Part shown: positions 13,301 through 23,500 of the stretch, one piece after another
Numbering within the stretch: position 1 is the stretch's first letter
How the letters are laid out: every line of letters starts with the position of its first letter
From: Mytilisepta virgata
Taxonomy: Eukaryota > Mollusca > Bivalvia > Mytilida > Mytilidae
Length of the DNA: 64,000 bases
Direction: 5' to 3'
Assembly: GCA_028015205.1 (NCBI GenBank)
Contig: CM051516.1
Span: forward strand, 52,022,230-52,086,229
Notes under the pieces: model-generated
What the model was told of the DNA's origin: nothing
Database searches by the model: none
Seen by the model: the letters and a program-made list of their open reading frames with translations, nothing else
Made by a program: the position numbers and the translations under genes

Positions 13301-13960
13301 AATAATGTCTCATTCATGAAAAGTTTCACACTAGAGCTACTGAGCACAATTATAGCACTACCGGCACTGTAGGTGGCCATGTTGAAGAGAGACCAAATTC
13401 TTTTAAACTTTATGGTCAGGCATGAAAAAACAGGGCCGGATGGGTAGCAGGAAACAAGACTAATTTTCTGGGCCTTATACGAGACTAAAATTTACCTACT
13501 GAGTAGCCAAATCAACCACAAATCCCCTACCACCCTCCACCGCCCCCAACCCTGCAGACATCAATCCGTTTTTTGCAAACATTAGCTATGCCAAACATGC
13601 AAAAAAAATATCCTCCCAATAAATACCACACATTTTTTTGACAGTGATGATATTCTGCCCAAGGAACAAAAATCTTTTTAATCATAAATTATAATCGACA
13701 TTCTCAGAGTTTAAAGACTGAAGTTCCACTGTATATAAATTTTAATTTTGGTGTAAGTGTTCTAGATTTTAAGAAATTGATGTATGCTGTTACACTTAAG
13801 CGCTAGCTAGATTTTACTTGCCTGTTTTATATACACTACACAGTTCCTCTGCAACACGTGCATTAATTCCATATTCTACAAGCTTTGTATATTCTTCAGA
13901 TTTATCAGCTTCAGCCATGTTGTTTTGGTCTGTATGGTCTAGACCATTAACCTGTGCCAT
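1045..13960 (-). CDS. SYNCRIP: hnRNP Q/R (SYNCRIP) orthologue, complete coding region, 11 coding exons
   Basis: Joined exons, read on the minus strand: 13960-13822, 10636-10413, 9930-9820, 9210-9034, 8683-8548, 5332-5124, 4631-4458, 3792-3668, 2885-2788, 2553-2453, 1392-1045. They sum to 1842 nt (613 residues plus stop) and every junction keeps frame. Layout: N-terminal acidic/helical domain (about 25-120), then three RRMs. RRM1 has RNP2 VFCGKI (159-164) and RNP1 RGYSFITY (198-205). RRM2 has LFVGNI (240-245) and RGFAFLEY (282-289). RRM3 has VLYIRNL (335-341) and KDYGFVHY (367-374). A Tyr/Gly/Arg-rich RGG tail follows, with a bipartite NLS (GGKRK...TKRR) and the QPIAQQPL motif typical of this family. 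Human hnRNP Q is 623 residues, so this is full length. Family role: RNA binding in splicing, mRNA transport and translation. Protostomes may have one gene for vertebrate SYNCRIP and HNRNPR, so the symbol covers both. The ATG follows an acceptor AG directly, so at least one 5' non-coding exon lies upstream; I could not place it. Confidence 0.96.
2453..2553 (-). CDS. SYNCRIP: SYNCRIP coding exon 10 (Tyr/Gly-rich, RGG)
   Basis: 101 nt. Encodes DYYDDFFGYEDYDYYGGGY and the RGRGGRGG motif. Donor gtaagt. This low-complexity part matches the YGYEDYYDYYGY region of hnRNP Q. Confidence 0.92.
2788..2885 (-). CDS. SYNCRIP: SYNCRIP coding exon 9 (PPRG-rich)
   Basis: 98 nt. Encodes YDDFYGPPMPP, then Met/Pro/Arg/Gly-rich sequence ending PPPPRY. 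Donor gttagt. Confidence 0.9.
3130..3387 (-). mobile_element. MITE, degraded inverted copy of the 14811-15077 element
   Basis: Shares with 14811-15077, in reverse orientation, the segments CCTTTCCAGAA, TTCCGGTATCACGATT, CACAATATGGCCATATT and AAGACTTTTCTAAATGACCC. It lies in the SYNCRIP intron between exons 8 and 9. Short terminal similarity (AGCGC...AATAGCCC at one end, CTATAGGG...GCT at the other) fits a small TIR element. There is no coding capacity. Confidence 0.7.
3668..3792 (-). CDS. SYNCRIP: SYNCRIP coding exon 8 (end of RRM3, basic linker)
   Basis: 41 codons plus 2 nt. Encodes LEIEVSLAKPPTE, the last strand of RRM3, then a Lys/Arg/Gln-rich stretch ending MMMSVGRGFG. Acceptor tttcag, donor gtaaag. 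Confidence 0.93.
4458..4631 (-). CDS. SYNCRIP: SYNCRIP coding exon 7 (RRM3)
   Basis: 58 codons, phase 0 at both ends. Holds nearly the whole of RRM3: VKVLYIRNL, FGKIERVKKIKDYGFVHYEE, AMNGQ. The donor is gtattt. Confidence 0.96.
5124..5332 (-). CDS. SYNCRIP: SYNCRIP coding exon 6 (RRM2)
   Basis: Completes RRM2 with RGFAFLEYDSHKTAS, then VDWADPIEEPD as in vertebrate hnRNP Q. Acceptor cag, donor gtaaat. Confidence 0.95.
6080..6520. repeat. Degenerate interspersed repeat with internal subunits
   Basis: A motif of the form ATCAGCGG(C/T)CTCAGA(G/T)..GATGCGTCCACAAAG recurs about every 140-170 bp (near 6120, 6278 and 6418). It is followed by a GACGGACATACAGACGCAGACC stretch. It lies in the SYNCRIP intron between exons 5 and 6. 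It looks like a decayed mobile element with tandem subunits; the class was not assigned. Confidence 0.5.
8548..8683 (-). CDS. SYNCRIP: SYNCRIP coding exon 5 (end of RRM1, start of RRM2)
   Basis: 45 codons plus 1 nt. Contains ISVANQRLFVGNIPKSKSKE, the RRM1-RRM2 junction and the RNP2 of RRM2. Confidence 0.96.
9034..9210 (-). CDS. SYNCRIP: SYNCRIP coding exon 4 (RRM1)
   Basis: 59 codons, phase 0 at both ends. Carries RNP2 VFCGKIP, the EDELIPLFEKCGKIWDLRLM segment and RNP1 RGYSFITY. Confidence 0.96.
9820..9930 (-). CDS. SYNCRIP: SYNCRIP coding exon 3
   Basis: 37 codons, both boundaries phase 0. Encodes RTGYSLDVTTGQRKYGGPPP, the hallmark linker before RRM1 in hnRNP Q/R. Confidence 0.95.
10413..10636 (-). 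CDS. SYNCRIP: SYNCRIP coding exon 2
   Basis: Residues 48-121 of the N-terminal domain, with LDERALDALKEFNADDA and KSAYLCGMMKTYRQ, both recognisable from hnRNP Q/R. Acceptor ttttatag, donor gtaaga. Confidence 0.95.
11157..12944 (+). mobile_element. Helentron-like non-autonomous element, GTGAACCCC family
   Basis: The 5' end is a T-run followed by the palindrome GCGTGAACCCCCTGAGGGGT and TCACGC. Near the 3' end a single arm GGGTTCACG is followed by a hairpin (TTGCTTTTC...GAAAGCAA, about 12910-12936) and a T-rich tail. The inside is AT-rich without genes. This is the same plan as the other palindrome/arm/hairpin elements in the window. Confidence 0.65.
12993..13281. mobile_element. TTA-flanked MITE nested in the 11088-13474 element
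   Basis: About 29-bp near-perfect TIRs: GGCCTAAATTAAAATATTGT then TTGTTTGC at the left, and its complement at the right. Flanked by TTA at 12990-12992 and 13282-13284. 289 bp with no coding capacity. It shares the GGCC tip and TTA target with 11088-13474 and 18081-18306. Confidence 0.88.
13822..13960 (-). CDS. SYNCRIP: SYNCRIP coding exon 1 (start codon; GC donor)
   Basis: Begins ATGGCACAGGTTAATGG right after cag and ends ...AAAACAG|gcaagt. The first base of Glu47 is carried into the next exon. The only nearby GT, 4 nt further in, would put a stop codon in the next exon, so the GC donor is needed. It encodes residues 1-46, the start of the N-terminal acidic domain. Confidence 0.88.
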
Positions 13961-14129
13961 CTGAAATAACATGTTTTATAAATAGGAGTAATGAATTATC
14001 TCCCCTTTCTTCCCTTATCTTACCACTGTGGTACCCTGGAATTTTTTTGGACATTTTAAATAAGCAGTTTAAGAGTCAGTATCTTACCATAGACCATATC
14101 TTTAGAAAACATTAAAGAATGTGTCTATG

Positions 14130-14483
14130 CAATCTAATTAAAAACCGATCTCTCATCGCTCCCGTTTTCTGATATGTCGCGTGAGAGATCTAACGAAATC
14201 CGCTTTGAGGTCACATGTGAGTGACCTCGTAGGTGTGTCCTGGTCGACCAATGAAATTGCGGCTTACGCGATCTTGTAAGTTGATTACGAAGAAATCGTC
14301 AGTCCCCAGAATTCATAAAATTTTTTGATTGGCTTACTGATAGGAAGTCAACTCATTTGCATGTTATTATAAATTCGTAAGTTCCAGTTCACTCTCGTGT
14401 GACCTCAAAGCGGATTTCGTTAGATCTCCCACGCGACATATCAGAAAACAGGAGCGATGAGAGATCGGTTTTTAATTAGATTG
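14130..14483. mobile_element. Fold-back element with about 86-bp TIRs and 9-bp TSD
   Basis: The outer 86 bp at each end are nearly perfect complements, from CAATCTAATTAAAAACCGAT inwards to ...TTTGAGGTCACA. The flanks are GTGTCTATG (14121-14129) and GTGTCTATA (14484-14492), 8 of 9 identical. Long TIRs with a 9-bp duplication fit a Mutator-like (MULE) fold-back MITE. It lies in the SYNCRIP upstream region between the two divergent genes. Confidence 0.85.
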
Positions 14484-14589
14484 GTGTCTATAGGACATGG
14501 GTGCCCCTACTTATAAATCTGCAGAGTCAATGTACTATATCAAATCTATTGTCACTTGACACTTAATAGATACAAGTCATAGTGCACAA

Positions 14590-15280
14590 ATTATTCCATT
14601 TATAAAGGGGGGAATAACTCCTGAACAGTGAACGCGACACCACCCAAATTTAAACTTGATCTGTGTTTGGTGGTAATACGAATTGTGTATAAATTGAATA
14701 ACATTTGGTTGAGGCAAGTAAAGTGCGGAAACAATTTATAAAGGGACTCAAGAATGGTAAAAGTGGTGCCACCCAAATTCGAACTTGATCAGAGTTTGGT
14801 GGTAATAGCGAGCACTATAGGAGCATATGCATTTTCTACATGGGGGTCATTTAGAAAAGTCTTTATTTAATGGGGGCAGTCATTTTGCAATCCAAAGTGA
14901 ATTACTTTTTTTGTTAAAGCGAATATGGCCATATTGTGCAACATACTAAGACTAGAAAAAGTTTCGTTCACCAGAAATGGGAAGTGAGGGAAATAACTAA
15001 ATTATAATCATAATAATATATAATATAAGTCATAATCGTGATACCGGAAATGGGCTTCTGGACAGGGCTATAGTGCTGTGGACGCATCTTAATACAGATT
15101 TACATAGACCAGCGCCATTCTACGTAGACTAGGTCCATTGGTCTACCGCTAATATCTAAGACTAGTGCAGAAACAGCAAACTTGACACTTTATAAAGGGA
15201 CATAACTCAAGAACGGTAAAAGTGGTGCCACACAAATTCGAAGTTGATCTAAGTTTGGTAGTAATAAGCATTGTTATTAC
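14590..15280. repeat. Tandem repeat of about 150 bp, interrupted by a MITE
   Basis: The motif TTTATAAAGGG...ATAACTC(C/A)(T/A)GAAC then CACC(A)CAAATT...CTTGATC...GTTTGGTGGTAATA occurs at about 14600, 14740 and 15187. The 14811-15077 MITE splits the second and third copies. It may be an internal core of an old tandem-repeat-bearing element. Confidence 0.65.
14811..15077 (+). mobile_element. Small MITE with AGCACTATAG terminal inverted repeats
   Basis: Perfect 10-bp inverted termini (AGCACTATAG / CTATAGTGCT) bound 267 bp without an ORF. It is homologous in inverse orientation to 3130-3387 and inserted inside a tandem repeat. No clear target duplication was identified. Confidence 0.75.
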
Positions 15281-16915
15281 TAGCCTTCTAATCCTTTATT
15301 AGATATGCTTGCTGGCTTTGAAACATAAATTGTAGCTTAAAATCTATTATGGCTAAGTAGTACATATACTCTACATGACTTCCCTTGTACTGGTAGGGCA
15401 TGAATATAGTCCAGAGAAAATGTTTTTTTATTGTCTCAAAATGTTTCTTTAAATGGGATTTTAGAGAAAAGTGTACACATGTCCAAGGCCATGGAAAATT
15501 GATTGTTCTTTCCCATAACCCGACTGGGTCAATTTTTTTTTCTACAAATGAAAAAATATAGCAAATCTCCAGTTCTGTGGCAATTATTTACAATGATTTA
15601 AATTGTCCTAGTGTTGATTAGAAACTGTTGAATAACATTATGCAAATTTTGTTTGTCATGTTTTCAAATAGCTTATTTTATGGAGTCGTAAGTGGAAAAA
15701 AATTTTTGGAAGAATTTTCAGTGAAACCAACCTTTTGCCAAAATCTGACACGTCATATCCATTGAAATTCTACAGAATTGGGGCATTACATGATACATTT
15801 TTCACCAATATTTTGAAGAAAAAAAAATATTTTGAAAGAAATCGAAGTTTCCGTCCCACAAATTAGTGATTCTTTTCATATATTCCCTACTTGCAGAGCT
15901 TGGGATGCATACGTATTTTATCATTTTTTGACAGAGTTGTCGTTCCTTACAGCAGGTGTGATTTCGAGGTCACTCATGGCATTTCACCAGAACTGAATTA
16001 AAGGTTAAGGAGTTCGAACGAATAACGGAATTCCATACAAACAATATTAAATGTGCAATTGAGAACTTAGGGCTTTTCCGTTTTCTTTCACTGGTAAGAC
16101 ATTGAACATTTTTTTATGTATCCCAACTTAGTAAGTAAGTAAGTAAAATTTTATTTTGATTCGGCATATGAATAAAACTACAAACACAAGCTCTTAACAA
16201 TAAAATTGACAGCACATTCTATATAACTATGAATTTCCTTCACTTTTCTGGGTTTTCTGTTTTATCATTCGTATTGAAAGATAAATCGGTGTCTTCCTAG
16301 TGACAAAGCTGCTATAAAGAACGACAACTTTTGGTAGGATTCAGGAATATACATATTTGGGTCTACACTGGACTAAAATCCAAAGAATGAGAAGATTGTG
16401 CATGACACACGGGTACAATTTTATATTTTGCTGCTAAAATTTAACTCAACAAATTATTGTGTATTGCTACCTCAAATCATTGTGGACCATATAAAAAACA
16501 AGAAAGGACCATAACAGCAGCGGGTTCCGCAGCTAAAGTGAACAAACGCATTCCTCTGGGAAATCCCGCTCGATAATCCGCAACATAATGCCCATAAATT
16601 GTATATGTACTGATAAAGTGATATGAATATTAACTTATCAGCAACTACTGTCTAGCAGAAATTGTCGTTAGATACAGTTTTACTTCCTTTAAACAATAGC
16701 TTTGTTCCAACTTATGACGGCGTGGGTACCCACGCGTCTTAGATATGCTACCAGTAGAACTTCTTGGATGGAAATGAATGTTGTTATTCAGTTTTGCATG
16801 CCATAAAATGTTTTATAAATAATTATGCATTATTTGTTTACTTTTTACTTACAGAAATAGAAAGTAAATCAAGTTTTTATATGCCGGTCTCAAAGCACTT
16901 CCACATGTAAAATTA

Positions 16916-16925
16916 AAGATGGCGG
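16916..16925 (+). promoter_or_regulatory. YY1-like motif in the divergent intergenic region
   Basis: AAGATGGCGG matches the YY1 consensus core (AAGATGGCGGC) and lies 231 bp upstream of the JmjC start codon. The ATG inside it opens a 14-codon ORF (to 16963), so if transcribed it would also be a uORF. Promoter function is inference. The rest of 15280-17155 showed nothing beyond a TAAG microsatellite near 16130. Confidence 0.35.
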
Positions 16926-17155
16926 AAAAGAAAGCTAATAGGGGTTTTCAAATTAAAGATTAGGGCGTCTACTCTCTCACCTAATTTGCATACATATAAA
17001 AGTGAAATTGGAGAATGTATAATTTATTTTGTTAAGATTTAAAAATAATTAAAGATTCTTGCATTTTATTGACAATTGTACCTCCTTAGTAGAAAAGAAA
17101 CTTTGTTTAGAGATTTGGTTAAAGGGAGGTAACATCTGCCGACTCCAACCCCACG

Positions 17156-17562
17156 ATGCTTTTGTTGACCATATTATTTATTTTGTTCTTGTCTTTTTTA
17201 TCATTGGCCGACGAAATAACTGAAAGAGATGGGCATGGCAAACCATTTGGATTTGGAAGACCATTTCAATATGTTGAAGAAATTGACTTTTTTCCAAATC
17301 CAAAAAAGTTCTATGAAAATTATATTTTGCCTTATAAACCAGTCAAGATGAAAAATGTTGCAAAAGTTTCACCAGCTTTTACAAAATGGACAGATGATTA
17401 TTTTATCTCGTTACGAGAACCACATGATCATATGGTATCTGTTGAAACTGTAAAAAAAGAAAACCGATCTCAGAATGTAAACTCCATGCCTTTTGTGGAA
17501 TTTGTGAAACAGTACAACACATCAGGAATTTATATGGTCAACCCAGTTCCCCCCTTCATTGG
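17156..17562 (+). CDS. JmjC gene exon 1 (signal peptide, N-terminal part)
   Basis: ATG in the context CCACGATGC; 135 codons plus 2 nt to donor GG|gttagt. The first 18 residues are Leu/Ile/Phe-rich with a likely cleavage after SLA. It continues with PFQYVEEIDFFPNP, an N-terminal motif typical of cupin-like JmjC proteins. Confidence 0.93.
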
Positions 17563-20500
17563 GTTAGTAAAAAATTAAACCTTTCTGTGAAAAGAGATGA
17601 CTGGAATTTTCTTACTTCACATTTTCTACTTAAAGAGGGAAATGTGCCTTTCTGTCTTGAGCAACTACTGTAGACTGTCACTGTGAAAAACATTTTACTA
17701 CACTGATTAAGCTTTCAAAATAGGTATTCACCAACACCTACTCTCTTTTAAAAAAATTGTCCTTTAGATAAAACTAAATATAAATTCTAAGGTAATATAA
17801 TAGACTCTAGAGGAAGCTTCAAAAGAACAGTTCAGGAACTGACGAAGAAAGGATTAAAAGTGATATTTGCTCTAAAGAACTGTTACTCTAACTTTCAATC
17901 TATACCAGTTAATCTTTCATTAAAATTATTTGGCATGTTAATTAGACCCATATTACTATATAACTGAAATATGGTATATGGAAAATTATTTTTGTATTTC
18001 AGAATCTATTAAACGTTCAGAGCAACATGGCTCTAATTGTGATATTTTATTTTTAGAAGACAAGTCTAGTTTTAAAATTAGGCCTAAAAAAATATAGTTG
18101 TGTTTAGGGTAACCTGACCCTACCTAATTTTTAGTACCTACCCTAATTTTTTTATAACCTTTCTTCAACAAGCACTGTTAAAGTCAAGGTGACTCCAGTA
18201 TACAACCTAACTAAAAAAATTAATGTAAAAAAAAAAGTTTCCCTTCCTACCCTACCTAACTTTTTTCAGTGTGTTACCCTAAACACATGTATTTTTTTAT
18301 TTGGCCTTATTCATAACAGATACTGCAGAATATTGTTCAGTTATCTCCGAAGTTCATCAGAATGGAGGTCATTAATGCTGGTAGATTGCATCTATAAACT
18401 TAATGAACAGGTGCCCTCGAAAATATGTATGTTTCCGGGTGGTGTCCCAATGATCGATTATATCAAAATCAGCCGATTTTAGTCCTATTCTACATGTTCC
18501 AAGCAATTGATTATAAAATTTTATGATCCAATAAATCAGAAAATGTCTACTTTCACTTTTGATTCCTGTTTCTGCTGACGTCATCAAGTTCAGTATTTGG
18601 TTGCGTATCTCATTGAAAATGTGCATAAGAACAATTTTAAAAACAATCTGACCCTGATATAGTGTTTTTAAAATGGAATAAGAAGCAAGCAAGTCAGTAA
18701 GACTGAATTTGCATCCAGAATCTTTGATTAATTTTGAATTTGAAAATACCGTTTTGAATACTGCACATGTTGATATCGAAAGTATAAATGCTTAATGTAT
18801 AAATTACACAACCAAGTATTGACAGAAGCTGCACATTTAACTTTAAAAAATGAAGAAAACAGTTTTCATTGTTGTGAAGCGATGGTTAATTACGAAATTT
18901 CTTCTGATTCCCATCACTAATATTTCCTGAAGTTTGCTGTGATATCCTTTATAGAAATATTGTTACAGTAGATATTAATGCATTTTGTATTTTCCATGCT
19001 TAAGAATTCTCTAAATATTTGTATCGGTTCCTACTGAAATAAGGATCTTGATTTTATAACATTTTGAGACAGAAGGATGTTTTGCATAGGTTTTAGTTAA
19101 TATCTATCTTTTTTTATAATTCTCATTTTGATGATATACCTATTTAATACCATTTGTAAGAGGTTATTTTCATTTGAGAGCATTTAGGAAATAAATATTC
19201 AATGTATTTTGTAGTATGATTTTCAACTAATATCATATTATATTTTTTAGGCATGACTTAGTGCTACCATGCCCCCTACAGTGTAAAGAAATCGCAGAAA
19301 AAGTTTTAGTAGAAAATGTAAGTGTGTCAGTTATTTTTATGCCCCATTCATGAATCATAATGTCGGGTTTAGTTAATTTTTTTGTATTTAGGTCAATTTC
19401 TGAGAAGCCCAATGAAGTACAGCAATTATACTATATCACTACAATATTCTTGTAAAAATGATTTGAGTTCAACATTTGCATCACTTTTACCTACATTTAA
19501 CACATGTGCAACTCTTGATAAATTTTTGCATGTAATTTCATATCCTAGGAATCCATTGTGTCATATCACTGATACTTTATCATTATGATCGTTGTACATA
19601 TTATTTTAAGGCATTTCTCCAATAATTGGATCATTATGACGTACATTTTATGCTTGAGTGACTCATTAAGTTTTTGCTCTTAGGTCTGTGTCTCAGAAAC
19701 CTATTGAGTGATATTATACCATTTCATTCATCTTGCATAGTGCAATAAAAGTTGGCAACATTTGAGTATCTGTGATCTATATATTATGCTTGAGTGACTT
19801 TGGTAAAATTTTAGCATTTGGTTATATTTTTAAAGAACCTATGGTAGTGTATTGATGATATTTCACATGTACAATCATCTTATAAATATATCAATATACA
19901 TATTAGTTGATTAGTTGGTCAATATAAAGCAATATATTTGGTGCATAGTGCCATATCAGGATATTCACTGCTCGGGGATATTCATATGGACCAGATATTT
20001 TGATATTGCCCGAGTCAGAGGCACAATTGATTTGTTTATATCATTAATAAAGAAATAAGGGACAAATTTAACTAGAATTATTTGAGGTTGCCTTTAACAT
20101 GGATGTCCTTATTTCATATTCATAATTTCTGTATTTATTTTAAATTTAATTTTTTTTTACATCTTCAGTTTCATTCTTCAATAAAGAAAGCTAAATAAAG
20201 ATGGGTTGATTCCTATTCAACAATCAAAATAAGAACAATAAGACCCTGTGTACAGTGTATTTTATGAAAATGTATTGTTTAAAATGCTGTTGATCTTAGC
20301 ATTGGATAGCTCAGTAACTCTTTTTTACAATCGATTCAGACACATAACTTTTACAGACCGTTTTCTGCTTTGAAATTCTACACTTAAACTGAGTTCTTTT
20401 TTTTCAAAGGGGCATGACTTGTCATTTCCAATATCAAAATCTGATGGACCGATAGGGTTTGTACATTTTAACACTGAATACCATGTAATAGGCCTTAAAC

Positions 20501-23500
20501 CATTAGAAAATAGTGAAGCAAAATCAATTTTTATAAAGTTTGTGATTGATCTCATATGTTTTTAATACTGAAAAGTAACTTTCAGATAATGTGGTTTAGC
20601 AGTGGTGGTACAAAATCAGTAGTACATACAGATTCTGTGGACAATTTGAACTGTCTGTATAGAGGAGAAAAATCATTTGTTATGGTAGATCCGACCAAAT
20701 ATGGTGACAAGGTAGGGCTGAAAGTGTTGTAAACAACCAACAATTAAATCTTCCATTGTTGTATATCATGGTCATCGTGGTCATTACTTAATTGATATTT
20801 AATCATTGCATAATTCGTTAAATGAAAGAAGAAGAAACAATTTAGGACAAGCCTTACAGGAAAATCGATATTCAGGTTCATTATACCTCAGTATACATAT
20901 TCTTTATAAATAAAGAGTTTAGATAAATTTGCTATTATTCAAATACAAAGAGCTGCATAATAGATTCATGACTATTTTCCCTAGGGAAAATAGTCTTTTT
21001 AAATATCACATATTTTCCTGCGAATTTTTTTTCGATTAGATACTTCTAGTTTTATCTCGTAAAGTAAAATCAGAGAACATTGAAAAGATTGATTTGTCAG
21101 ACGACAATGGCCACCTCCTGTGGGGATCATTTGCTTCCCTATCTGAGGAGGATTTGCAAGATATATTAGATGACAGGTGAGGAAACCCCAAAAAATGTAA
21201 TAATTAGGCATCAGTAAATTGTCTTTCGGTATATAAAACACTTATTGACTACACATTCGGGGAATAGTAAGTTTATGGTCTCAGAGATGCCAATTATTGC
21301 CCCTTGGCTAAGCCTTTGGTCAATAGTTTGGACAATAAACTTACTTTTCCCTTCATACCCAGTCAGTAACTATATACTATGAAAAAAATGCTTATTTTAT
21401 GTGAAGTTAAATTTGGCTTTTATGGTTAGTAGGAAAATATTTTTTTATATATATATAGGAAAAAAAATCCATGAAAAAAATTTGCATTTCTGTTGAATTT
21501 TCCAATAAAAATTGAAAAGTCAGTAAAATTTGTTGGTAAGGTACCAATCAACTTAATGCAAGATTGTAAAAAGTAACAAAACTCAGCATTTCTGTAGATA
21601 TTAAAACCTATCACATAGATTTTGATCCTTCACTTTCCCAAAGTGACTTGTAATTGTTTTATAAAATTCCTAAAATTGATAAATGAAGAGATGTTGTTGA
21701 CAGATTTAATGTAGATTTACATCTTGTTAATGTGAATTGCTTGTTACAATATCAACTTGCCTATTAAGTTGATAAAATTAGTTATGCAAATAAATTAAAC
21801 ATTAGAGTATGGATTTCATACAGTTCAAATTACTGTACATCATTAATGACACAATCATGCTAATATTAATGAATTTTACAAAGAAGCTATTTCTCCTGTC
21901 TGTTGTTACTGGTAAAATGCATGCATGTTATTTATTTAGAATCAATTACCACCCTAAGCTTATTGATCAAGTAAAAATTACTTTTGATTTTGAATGAATA
22001 ATTCATAATAATCTGATAGAAATTTTGGAACTTATACCTTGTGTCTGATTCTTTCTTGGTTGATCTATACTAAACTAATAATCCCAGAGTCACTTTATAT
22101 AACACTTCTTATCTCAGCTGACATCTGAAGGAATTTGTCAATCAATTTACTAATCGATATCAGGGAATTATCTAATTAGATTGGAAAACTACTAAATAAA
22201 CATGGGAACATCAAAAGAATAACCACAGGTAAAAATGACAGGTGTGTTAACATCTTTGCCTTGGGGAATTTATTGTTTGGATCACAGCTGGAATTTCCTG
22301 TATATATTGTATTTTAACAATTAAAGACTTAATTTGATTTAGGAATTGATGTCTTGGACTAAACACTCAGATGTATGAGTAATTTGTCAAAATTGACACC
22401 AAGTGATAGTGGTAGTGTAATGATTTGTTCTGTAGTATTTTTAAAGTAAGAAAATTTTCATTTTAAAACTTAAAGCAGTTTCTGTGTATAAAATTTAATA
22501 TTAAAGTTTATTTTAGTTTCATATTATATTTTGACTCATTCAAAAATATTGGATATTTTGATATACAACAAACAAACACACTTTTAACATGGTCATTGAT
22601 TAAATACTGTCTAAAGAAGTATTTTATATGATTAATTATCAAGACTGTGTCAGTTTAATTTTCTGAAAATGTCTTTCGTTTATGCCATATGAAGTTTTTA
22701 AGTTAAGTTAAATATAAAATGACTACCCACTACTGTATCTTACATAAAGCATAGCCAATTTTGTTTTAATTGTTTTAGGTGGATTTAGACAGACCAGAGG
22801 GATCATATTCAGATATAGATGTTGACAGGTACGTGTAAAAAACATATTTTATTGTATGGTAACATAATATTCCAAGTAGAACTTAACCAAAATTTATTGA
22901 GCAATATTAATGCAACAATCCTATAGTATTTATGTAAAATTCTGTTTTAGAGTCAACTTATGGTGTGTTCACACGTAATGCCTTTTCTGAAATGTTTTAG
23001 CCAATGCTATAGTTCATACGATTAGTTTAAAACGTTTTCGAAATGTTTTGTAAAACGCATTGCCTTCACATGTCATTTTATCAAAATGTGATTTTGTGGC
23101 ATATTTTGATGATTTTAATTAGAAGATGGTTTGAAAAATTAAAATTTGGATTTTAAATTATACAGCTTCAAATCAATAAAAAAGATATGCAAATAAATAA
23201 GTCAATTGGTAATATTTCTTTGACATTTTGTGGCGTATTTTAATGATTTTAATTAGCAGATGAAAAATTAAAATTTGGATTTTAAATTATACAGATTCAA
23301 ATCAATAAAAAAGATACGCAAATAAATATGTCAATTGGTAATATTTCTTTTGCAAAACACAAAAGAATTACAATGGATGATACATTTTCTTTTTATTTAG
23401 TATTTAATCAACTTCGTTTGTTTCTTTTAAATTGAAAAAATGCTTTTAGTATATAAGCAGTAATAGTGCTCTTTTTTAAAAAACTGTGCACTTGAATTTT

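Larger units (their letters stand above)
11088..13474. mobile_element. 2.4-kb TIR element flanked by TTA, in SYNCRIP intron 1
   Basis: The ends are inverted repeats: GGCCAAAAAATAAGTCTTGT then TTCCTGCTACC at the left, and GGTAGCAGGAAACAAGACTA then ATTTTCTGGGCC at the right. Both sides are flanked by TTA (11085-11087 and 13475-13477), a 3-bp target duplication of the PIF/Harbinger type. No transposase frame is visible, so it is non-autonomous. It contains two other elements (11157-12944 and 12993-13281), so part of its length is later insertion. Confidence 0.8.
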
